The position numbers and the translations under genes are program-made. A stretch of DNA of 64,000 nucleotides from Certhia americana (lineage: Eukaryota; Chordata; Aves; Passeriformes; Certhiidae): assembly GCA_018697195.1 (NCBI GenBank), contig CM031858.1, forward strand, positions 128,926,593-128,990,592. Reading direction: 5' to 3'. This document shows positions 52,103 to 61,679 of this stretch, in pieces; the first letter of the stretch is position 1; every line of letters starts with the position of its first letter. Under the pieces are notes generated by a model. The model searched no databases. It saw only the letters and a program-made list of their open reading frames with translations, and was not told the DNA's origin.

Positions 52103-54320
52103 AACCACAACCAAAAGCCCCAACTTGTACTCGGAAACAAAACTTAAGAAAGAAACTGCATTCAGAGATGAGGCCTCCGGGGTCTTGGGGACCAGCAATG
52201 GCAGTTTTACTTCCTGGCAGCCCCTCATCCCTGCTGCACCCTCCTCCTGGATTTACCCAGTCTACCCAAGAATACACAGCACTGCCTGACTGTCACAGTT
52301 CACAGCTGAGCCTATTAAGGTAACCTAAGTTGCTATAAATTTATTAAATAGCATAAGTAACACAAATCACAATGATTTGGTAGCTGTTACGCTGGGGCAG
52401 AAAGGGGATGACAGAAACCCTTTGACAGCCACAGGGTAGGCAGATTCTCCCTCTCTTTTACAGTTTCTGAGTCCATTTGCCACCATCTCATTTTAGGTGC
52501 CTGCAGTAAGAGGACATGGTCACTTCGGTATCCTACCACAGGGCTCCCAGAAATAGCACATCACAGGTGTCCATCAGACTAACTCTGCTGACGTTCCTGT
52601 AAAGATGCTTTCTTAACTAAGAATGCCTGTGATGCTAGGTGAATTTTGAAGTCTGCTACTTGGTTTTTTTGCTCCCATGTTAACAACTACCAAATCATTT
52701 GATAAAAATACCACCACTGCAACAAAACGTTTTTTAAAGCACGTTGTCTCTTCTGAGACTTAACTTTAAACTTCTGAGACTGCAACATTAATAGATAACG
52801 CAGAAGTCAACATTTAACACTAAATTAATATGGGCTGGATATGCTTGTCTTATTTCTAAACAAGCATGCCTAGATTAATAATAAACCTTGGCCAGATACA
52901 TGTTTTCATTTGCATGTTTTTCATATAGCATCATCATCATGTGTGTGTGTAGAGTGCTAAAAACAGAGTGAAATCTTCCAGCTGAAAACAGTTCCACGTG
53001 ACAAAACAGAGAGGGATCCTGAAAATTCCTGCTTCATGTCATGTGTGAGTGTGTGTGCCGGTGTCTTTTTTTTTTCCTCTCATCTAATTTCATCTGTGAG
53101 AGACTGTCCCTAGAGAACAAGACAAGAGAGAACCAATTATATCCAGCGGTTGGTTTCTCCAAAATGAAGGCATCTGTTCCATGCCAACGACTTCCACACG
53201 GAAGAAAAACAGAACTTTGAAGGCATTTGCATTCATGGTTGACAGTTGCAGATCTTAGGGTCTACTGTAATTGCCCAGCTACAAACATGATTTGGTTGCT
53301 GCTGTTGTCAGCTGATCTCCTTGCACTGAAAAGAAGGGAGTTTAAATAGCAAATAGCTGGATAAAAATCAGATATTATTCCATAATACTGACACCTTTTC
53401 CCTTCTGAAGGAGGTATTTTTCCTGGTACAATAGGTTTGATGGAAGTAAATTGCAAAGTGGTTCTTAAACTAACATTTTACAAAATATTCTACTTTAAAA
53501 TGCTATTCTTTAAATAATGTACCAGTCCAAGCACAATGTGTTCATTATCTGCTAGCATTTCAGGCTGGTATTTTCAAAGAGTGATTCAGAAACCAGTGTG
53601 ATTCACCAGCCACATAATCCTGCAGCCCACCTTATTTAGCCAAGTAGTCTCAGTAATATCAAGAGTACACCTGAGCAAAAGCTCAGAGTTTTCACACCAA
53701 ATGCATATGGCAGATAAATAACTAGTATATTTATTACTCAATTCACATCTCTTCCAACGTCAGTGAACACTTTCCAAAAGACACTTTATAGAAACATTAC
53801 TGGTAATTCAAAATCTGGCTTACAGCACTGGGTGCCACATTTGCAGCGAGATACTCAGCAGTGCTATGCACCTTCACTACTAAAAAAAATCAAGCAAGCT
53901 GTTAACAAGAAGCTCATATAAAGTACTTTAACTATAAAGACCTTAACTGATTTTCCAAAGCACAGGACTGAGTGCCATTTAGAGATCCATGACTACTGAT
54001 GGTGCAGTTGCAACAAAGATAATTAAAACTGGCCTAAGCAGCAAATACACTGATATTCTCCATCCTCAACTCACCAATAAAAGTGGATCATAGTTTCCAG
54101 AACTATTTCGTGCACCTCTTGAGTTTTTGTAGTTTACTTACATAGGTCTTGTTATTCTGTTGGACTCCAGCTGCAATCCCAAACATACTCTGCAGCAACA
54201 GCATTCAGCCCTCCCAACCAGGTAGCCACTCATCTTAAAAAGGACAGTAAGGATTCCAAGACAGTCTCCCTTGCTTGGCACATACCTCAAATTATTATGA
54301 ATGCCTGAAGCAGTGAACCT

Positions 54321-54331
54321 GGGGGGGGGGG
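54321..54331. repeat. G11 homopolymer
   Basis: Eleven consecutive G on the plus strand. It creates the PPPPP part of a 136-codon minus-strand frame that is otherwise unrecognisable. Confidence 0.85.
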
Positions 54332-56949
54332 ACACAGTAGGCCTGACACTTCCGGACCACTTCTAAATTCCCTCCAGGAAGGACAAAAGTTGGGAGTGAG
54401 GACAATTAACACAACCACCTGTTTCCTGTGACCTCCTAAGGGGCAGACATGGCCACTGATGACTTGCTCTGGCAATGTCACTGAGGTCCTGCCCACCTTT
54501 CTCTTCCCAGAGAAGCCATGGAATAATAAACACAATAGCAGCCAATAATAGCTCTGTAAGAAAGAGTTAAAATTAGGCCTGGACTTAAAAACAAATGGAA
54601 CAAACAAACAAACAAAAAAGAAAAGTAACATCAGAAGCTCCCCATGTGAAGAGGGTGGGACCAATAAATCCCAGAATGTGTGAGGAAAATTATACATTAA
54701 TCCCCCCCTGCCAACTATTGTAGCTGGTATTTACTGTAGCAGTGCACTTCTCTGGAAAAAGTCTGGAGCAGGCAGCTGGCTTAAACACAATTTAAAACAG
54801 ATCTTGGGATACACAAGTTGAGAATCCTGGCCCAATGGATTCAATAGGAATCTGCAAGTATTACTATAATTGAAGGAAGAAAGAGGCTTTTTTTTCTCCT
54901 TTATATGGAAGTCTTGTCAGGTAAGTCTGTGATTTATTTGCATTAATTTATCATGTTGCACATGAAATGTGTACAACATTCAGAAACTACATTGGGCTAT
55001 TCAGTTCAGTAGGCCACCTGTAGTACACTTTAATACAGGCTGCAGCCCACTTTTCCAGCATTAAGTGGTTTGCCATCAAGTTTTAAAATAATAAAGAGTA
55101 GAGTCATGAAACAGGTTTTGCTTAATGGTTCCTGGAATTTCGTGACTTCACTCACTAAAACACATTCTATGACATTACCCTTAAATACTTTTAGCAATGT
55201 CATCATTAAAATAAAATAAAAAAACATCCTGGCAGTACCATCCATTGACAGCACACCCATAGGTGCCATTATTCCCACATTTGTTGGCAGCTTTTTCTGG
55301 CACCATTATGCTTTAATGGCTCTGGCACCGGACCCCACCTGGATTTCACTGGAAGCACTTCTTTGGAGCACTCTTCCCAAATACCCTCTGCAGCATTCTG
55401 TCTCCTCTGTTGCACCCTTCATCCCATTTTCTGGCAATAGCCTCACCCTCTCACTGTCAAGGCCTGAGGGGGTCTTGGGGAGTTCTCTTCCTGAACTTGT
55501 CTAATGCATGTGTGATTCAATGTTAGGATGAATTTTCCAAGAGGATTTCAGGAATATATCTTAGCTGCTCAGGTTAGATGTTCACTCACATCCCAGCTTT
55601 AAAATTCATTTTATTACATGCCAGTAGCACAAGGTAACCAAACCAATGGGACAGTAAAGCACAGGTACAAAACCCTGTATAATCTGATGCTTCATCAGAG
55701 AGTTTGTTAAACCTTGCGACTCCCAGAAAGCACACACAGCTTTACTCAACATGCCACACAACCTGTCATGGTAACATGCAGAACCAACATTCTGATACTG
55801 TCATTGCCAAAGTAAAAAAGCAAAAATCAGAAAAGGTATTCCAAAAAATAAGCAATTGTGGGGAAAACATGGTGACTTTTGGGGGCTGAATTGTTGGTTG
55901 GTTTGGGTTTTTTTCTGAGCACTTTAAAATGACACCTGGGCCACAACCAAAAGGGGCACCTGTGGGGTCACCATCAAAAATCAAAAAATATAGACAGCAG
56001 ATCTCCAAATAAAAGGGACCACAAAAGAAAAAAGCTAATGATAATGCCTACTACTTATGCAAACTGCATATGAACATCCAACATAGCAGACATACATAAG
56101 CCTCCTAGAGCTCCTAAAGTAACTACAGCCTGGTACAATTTGCAGTGGTCATACAACCATCGCCTCAGATGCTTGTCTGAATTCCTGGGCTTTACTCTCT
56201 GTAGCAACTTGGTTCTCCATAAATGACACCTATTTTATTACACACCGCTGCCTGCCACCATGTGCATATTAATTCCACTCCACTAGGTGGAGTCTTGTCT
56301 TTCCAGACTGCAAACTAATTTCCAAAAGAACCTATTATCTATCCCCCATGAACTTTGCACATTGACTTTACTATAAGCACCAGAGTATGCCTGTCTTGAT
56401 AGACATAAAAATGGCAATGAATCAAAAGCCTTCCAAAGTGATTCAAGATATCATGAGCTATCCCATGAGGATCTCAAATCAGCATGTTACAATATGGGAT
56501 CACGCAGGAATATCGTTGCTGTACAGTTCTGTACAACACAACTGAACTTTCGTAAACACTACAATCAATAAATACTACTGAGTATAAAACCTGTATCCCT
56601 TAAATAGGCTACCATATCACACACATGCCCAAAAATTACACATAAACAAACCTAAGTTTCAGAACTTCTATTAAATTCTTTTTGTGTATTCTGAAATACT
56701 TCTGAGTATCCAGGACGCCTTCCCTTTCCAGGCATGCCAAAATGTGTTACAGAAAATGAGAGGGAACATTAAAGTATTCACATTTCCATTCACAACCAGT
56801 GGAGTTAAATATGGCAACTATTCAACAGGAACAGCAAAACTGCATGCAGCATTTCTGGCAAAGATTAAGAAAACAGAGCGCTCTCATGAATGTGTTCAGA
56901 ACATTTAGATAAGAAAATCTGAACACCCCGCATCCAGCTATAATCTTTC

Positions 56950-57260
56950 TTTTGGGGCTGGGCTCCACCCCAACCCCTGCGCAAAGTACCAGAAAATCCC
57001 ACAACCAAAGTAAAAAGCCCCTTGGTTTCAAACCCCTTCAGGTAGGCAGTCTCTGCTGTCACACACTGCACCAGAGCGTTTGCTCGGCAGTATCTGCGAG
57101 CAGAAAGCCCCAGGCAGGCACGGAGCACGAACGCGGGGCTCCCCAAGGCTCTCACATCCCCGGGTCAGCCGAGGTAGGGCCTCCTCAGCGCCGCTCCTGC
57201 TGCTGGCAGATATCACGAGCTATTTAAGGCTACAGACATTTTGCCCCAATCGGCCATGTT
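56950..57260. promoter_or_regulatory. CpG-rich patch about 3.7 kb downstream of the CpG island
   Basis: About 200 bp (57070-57200) hold around a dozen CpGs. Two plus-strand donor-like sites occur: CTTCAG|GTAGGC near 57041 and GCCGAG|GTAGGG near 57172. It could be an edge promoter of RUNX1T1 or of an antisense transcript. No recognisable coding content. Confidence 0.35.
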
Positions 57261-58539
57261 TTCTGTAATATTTACTTCTCGTACATATGTCTATAACTAT
57301 GTATACATCCCACAGAAGGTGAGGTTTAACAGGGTTAGCTTTGTTGGGGAAAAGAAGGTTTGGAGGAAAGGAAACAACTTTCATGTTGAGAAGATTTGAA
57401 TCTAGTGACTGTCACGGGATGTAAACACTCTTCTGGGGAGGGAGGCTTTTTGTTATGTTTCAGGAGAGCACAGAGTTTTGGATAAAATCTGTATAAATAA
57501 TTATCCCTCTGTCATTCAACATAAATTTATGCACATGTGTGCACACAGTTATGCTGGGGAATACAAACTATAAAGTAGACGTGCCACAGGCTTCTAGACA
57601 ACCTACCACAAGCACGGATCTCACACAGAATCCATTCTATATTTAAATTTCAATTTATTGAATTTTAATTATTTCTGATCTGTAGATCACTTTCAGGAAA
57701 ATCCCCCAAGGTCAAAAGCTTACAAATCCAATTGCAAAACCAAACAGAAGCATCAGCAAGGCCGTTTCCCATGCAGACACCTACCAAAAAATTAGTTCCT
57801 GACTACTATATTAGATTAGAATTCAACAGCTAAAACCCATTCTAATCGTAAAACCAGGTAATTCTCTATGTTGAAATAAAGCAATAAAGGCTCTCATTCT
57901 ATTCTGCACGTTTACTCCTGTTATGTACACAGGGCTCCATAGATGTAACAGTGAATTATCCCTTCTTCATTTAGATCCTTATTTGTAAAATTAACAAACA
58001 CATATCCTTTCCATTAGGATATTGTTGTTTTGTTTTGCTTTGTTTTTTTTAATTAAAAAGCAACAATGTTATGTTCTCCAGAGATGCTTATGATAGAAAA
58101 TGTATGTGCTACCAATACTATGCTTTCCAAGTCATAGAACTCACTTGGATTAGCAGCTCCACAACAGTGAATATTTTTATATATATGCATTCAAATATAA
58201 TTCAGTCATTCTGTTTACCATGGAAAAAGTTACTCCAAAATCCCCATTAACTAAAACGTCCTTGATGAGCCTAAACTTAAGATTTGCAGGTACATCAGGA
58301 ATCAAACAAGCCAAAGAATGTTCTGTCATATACTGAACATCCTTTACATTGCTGAAGGTCCTCAGTAGCAAGGAAAACTGTATTGCTGCAATGGGGAAAC
58401 AGCCACATGTCATTTTAAGACACAATCATAGTTTATTAATACAATTATTTTTAAAGTACAAGTTAAATCCTTTTACCAACACAGTGACATTCAGCTATCC
58501 AGTGTCATTTTTCCAGTTCAAATAGATATGGTCCTAATT

Positions 58540-58880
58540 GCATAATGCCATTTTATCTGCTGAAGATAAAAGTGCCGATAAACAAAAATGCACATTAGGC
58601 AGGAGATTTTTCAGAATAGATTTTTTTTTTTCAAATAACCCACTTGCATTAACAAAAGATTGCAATGGCTTCCAAATTATAGGGTGTTATTTTTAGTGGA
58701 AGCAGTTCAATATTCATATTGGAGCAGATGTAGCAGTTTAACAAAACAGCTCTTCAAATCCTGCACAAATTGAAAACAGGAAAACTGATTGCATTTTCTC
58801 TTATCACTTTCCTTTTCTGAATTGACACTTTTGGCCTTCTGAAAATTTACACATGGCTTTCATCTCAACAGCACCTGCTG
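58540..58880. promoter_or_regulatory. Candidate conserved non-coding element
   Basis: Repeat-free AT-rich sequence about 2 kb downstream of the CpG island, with words such as TTAACAAAAG, GATTGCAATGG and TGATTGCATTT that resemble SOX and C/EBP or POU half-sites. Conservation cannot be judged here. Confidence 0.22.
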
Positions 58881-59319
58881 ATCAAACAGAAACCTAACAT
58901 TTTCAGGAAAATGGTATAAAGGACTAGCTTTCTTTTTGCCATCTTAAAGGGCATCGGCAGTCCACTTGATGGCAACAATTGCTGAGTAGATGGCACACAA
59001 AATACATTTTATATTTTCATTCCACTTACTTTTAAAAATTAGTTAAATCGTAACAGCTCTTCTGTATTTGCTCTTTGTCTGCTTTAAATTAATTTCAGTC
59101 TCTATCTTTGCTTTACGCTGATGGGTTTCATTCTACAGTCAGCTAGATTTTAAAGATGATGTGAAAGCCTCTGAAATAATAAACACATTGCATGCTCTGC
59201 ACAGAGGGGTCTCCTTTATATATGCATTTATATGCAACCATATAAACTGATATATACAATTATGCATTCATGTGCACATATTGCACAGACATTTCTTTTT
59301 ATGGTGCTTATACCAGGGA

Positions 59320-59372
59320 AAAAATGTGTGTGTGTATATATAGATATACATGTATGCATGTATGTTTCATTC
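59320..59372. repeat. Short (TG)n(TA)n / (GTAT)n microsatellite
   Basis: A TGTGTGTGTATATATAGATA stretch is followed by ATGTATGCATGTATG. It is a short, imperfect compound repeat. Confidence 0.8.
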
Positions 59373-60429
59373 CGCTATAGTCTCACTGCACTGAATTCCC
59401 TGAGCACTATCATTTGAACATGTTGAGGGGAGAGAAATTCAAAGGGTATTTATTTATTTCAAAGTTGTTCGTTGTATCCTTTGCAGTCTTCAGACTGGGA
59501 GAAGGTCTAGCAGATGCTCTGGAACCTGAGCATCGAGACTGGGTTGAGATGCTGCCATTGATGAACATGGCGAGCATGCAAGCAGCAAAACCAGAAATCC
59601 CTGGGCTCCTGCAAAAGTTAAAGGTATCAAGTCATGTATATAAAAAATGAAACGTAAGTACCTTGTTATCCTGTCTGCTTCTGAGCCTGTAAACTCGGAA
59701 GCGCAGCAGCAGGTAACAAGGACCATCTTCCTTTGTACATAATTCTAGGTGTAATTAAAGATACTCCTGAAACCTGTTATGTGTCAGCTTCTTAACTGAT
59801 AGAGCCCTCACCACCCCCCCAAAGTACTCTGCTGCCATCCATTACCATTCTGCTTCAGTGATAAGGTAACCTGAAGGCAGAGATGACATACAGTAATATA
59901 TGTGCCACTCCAGACAGTTGGTTCATGAATTTCAGTGTTTCATCATGCTCACTGAGGCAATCGCAAACCTGAAATGTCAATATGTTCAGTCAATGGAAGT
60001 AAAATAATGGGGCTCTATTGTCTTACCCTATCGATCTGCTGCTGTCAACAAGAATACATGCCCCCCTGGCTTTAAACAAATTTTAATTAGGCTTTTAGTT
60101 ACCAGATCATATCTATATATCTATCTGTGCAAACACTTGACAAAGTGAAACAGCAGTATAAATATTTCAAACTTTTAAATATAAAGGTAATTGTTTAATG
60201 TTGCTTTAAGATATGACCACTGATACGCCGTTTGCTAAAGCACCGTGCGTGCACACACTGAGCATGCAAAGTCACCTTAATCTGAGAGAGAATTTAAAAA
60301 GCACCACCAAAAGTACACCCGAAACAACAAAAAAAAAGAAAGAGCAAAGAGGCCACTTTTCCTAAAGCCCGGTGTCATTCCTCTGAGAGGATTTTAGAAG
60401 TTAGGAGCCTTCACTGAAACCACCCCAGG

Positions 60430-61420
60430 AGTGAGCGGTGGGTGCCCGGGCGTGACAGACCGGGGCTGTCACATCCCCTCGGTCCCGCTGCCACCCCAGG
60501 CCGGGGCTCCTCCACCCCGTCCCGTCAGACACCCAAACACGGCACTCTCTGCTCCCCTGGGCTGTGTCTGAAGTGGGGTCCCTTAGTCACCACCTTTGTT
60601 CTGCGGCCACCTCCTCCCTCCCCGCGCCCAGCCCGGCAGGCGAGCCCCTCTGCTCCCCTCAGCGCTGCCCGGGGGCGGGGGAAGGCAGCACAACAAAAGA
60701 CAGATCCCCGCCGGCTAATCTCTGCCCGTAAATCCCCCGCCCGCTCCGGGGGGGAGATAATAAGTGGTTACATCTTCACTTTTCCCCGCGCCTATCGACT
60801 TGTGCAGCGTCGAGGGAGCCGGGCCCGGCCGGGTCGTGTGAGACGGCGAGGGGTGTCCCCCCCGCCCGCCTCTCCGCCTCTCCCGCCCGCGGGTGGAGAT
60901 TTTACCTTCCGGCTGCGGGAGGGACGAGGAGGCGCCGGCGCGGCCCGGGCTTTGTGCGCCTCACGCGCCTCGCAGCTTATCTGCGGCGCAAGGACGGAGC
61001 ATCGCGGCTCCGCGGCCCCGCCGGCGCGGGGGGAGCGGCACGGCGGCGTGCATCGGGGCGATTACGGTATCAGCGCGGCCCAGATGGCGGCCGGAGGATG
61101 TGCGAGGCAACGGGGCCGGGAGCGGGGCCGGGGTCCCCAGGGAGGCCGCGCCCGGCACGAGGAGAGGCGCCACCTCCGCGCCGCCCACCGGGGGAGAAGG
61201 CGGCGGTGCCCAGGTCTGCGTGTGCCTGCCCTCTGACCGCCATCCGGCCCGGCTCCGGCCCTGGAAGTTGCCCATCACCTCTCCGGGATAGGGATCCTGC
61301 CAGGGGTTCACGCAAGCGCTGGCTCCCCAAGGCTCCTCTGCTGGAGGATGCCGCCACCCTCACCAAGCCGATCGTCCCTGTGACTGCCCCCAGCCCGGCT
61401 GCCACTTCACAGACCGTACC
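60430..61420 (-). promoter_or_regulatory. CpG island, probable distal RUNX1T1 promoter
   Basis: About 1 kb of very G+C-rich, CpG-dense DNA sits in otherwise AT-rich sequence. It is the only full-size CpG island in the window and lies upstream of every recognised RUNX1T1 exon. It contains several GC-box type strings (CCCGCCC, GGGCGGG) and an ATGGCGGC string at 61084-61091, matching the core of a YY1 site. It also contains a perfect-looking minus-strand splice donor at 60906/60905. Long open frames on both strands here are a by-product of high G+C and have no recognisable protein content. The island could also fire divergently on the plus strand. Confidence 0.75.
60906..61100 (-). other. RUNX1T1: Candidate non-coding first exon of RUNX1T1
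   Basis: On the minus strand, CCGGAAG is followed by GTAAAA, a good donor, so an exon would end at 60906 and the intron start at 60905. The donor is inside the CpG island and on the strand of RUNX1T1, and exon 1b has a plausible upstream acceptor, so the two could be joined. The upstream limit given is arbitrary because the transcription start is not visible. No protein reading frame is implied. Confidence 0.4.
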
Positions 61421-61662
61421 TNNNNNNNNNNCTGCAGCCCTGCTCCCACTTCACAGACCATATCTACTGCTGCAGCCCAGCTCCCCTCTCACAGACCATA
61501 CCTACTGCTGCAGCCCTGCTCCCCTCTCACAGACCATACCTACTGCTGCAGCCCTGCTCCCCTCTCACAGACCGTACCTGTCACTGCAGCCCTGCTCCCC
61601 TCTCACAGACCGTACCTGTGACTGCAGCCCTGCTCCCCTCTCACAGACCATACCTACTGCTG
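61391..61662. repeat. 38-bp minisatellite beside the CpG island
   Basis: Tandem units beginning CAGCCCTGCTCCCCTCTCAC and followed by AGACCATACCTACTGCTG start at 61435, 61473, 61511, 61549, 61587 and 61625, an exact 38-bp period. A more diverged copy starts at 61391, before the 10-N gap. A partial degenerate copy follows to about 61678. Copies differ mainly by CATACC/CGTACC and by ACTGCTG/GTCACTG/GTGACTG variants. Because 38 is not a multiple of 3, a frame running through it cycles through three translations, which explains the repetitive open frame seen here. Confidence 0.95.
61422..61431. other. Assembly gap (10 N) within the minisatellite
   Basis: Ten N lie between the first diverged copy and the homogeneous copies. 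The repeat phase across the gap (44 instead of 38) shows that the placeholder length is wrong. Confidence 0.99.
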
Positions 61663-61679
61663 CTTCCCGCTCAGACCAT

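Larger units (their letters stand above)
49055..56949 (-). other. Intron upstream of exon 1b
   Basis: AT-rich sequence presumably transcribed if the CpG island is the start of the gene. It contains poly(A), G11 and AAAC-type stretches and a small CA/TG run near 52941. The frames at 54287-54697 (136 codons) and 55316-55504 have no recognisable domain. Confidence 0.65.
1..61100 (-). other. RUNX1T1: RUNX1T1 gene body, 5' part (partial)
   Basis: This is the overall extent of the gene that the four coding pieces define. The order on the minus strand is CpG-island promoter (about 60.4-61.4 kb), exon 1b (48.9 kb), exon 1a (33.76 kb), exon 2 (5.3 kb) and exon 3 (1.4 kb). The upstream limit is inferred from the CpG island; the downstream part lies outside the window. 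RUNX1T1 (MTG8/ETO) is a nuclear corepressor of the ETO/MTG family. It does not bind DNA itself; it bridges transcription factors such as E-proteins to NCoR/SMRT, Sin3A and histone deacetylases. In human AML t(8;21), the breaks fall in the introns upstream of exon 2, which here correspond to 5378-48819. Long introns with tiny 5' exons match the known gene structure. Confidence 0.9.

Noticed and set aside
54287..54697. 136-codon minus-strand frame
   Set aside because: No recognised domain, and it includes a poly-Pro run from a G11 homopolymer. No matching acceptor and donor pair seen.
60442..61236. 264-codon plus-strand open frame
   Set aside because: It lies entirely in the CpG island, where stops are rare. 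The translation is Arg/Pro/Gly/Ala-rich with no domain, and frames of similar length overlap it on the other strand.
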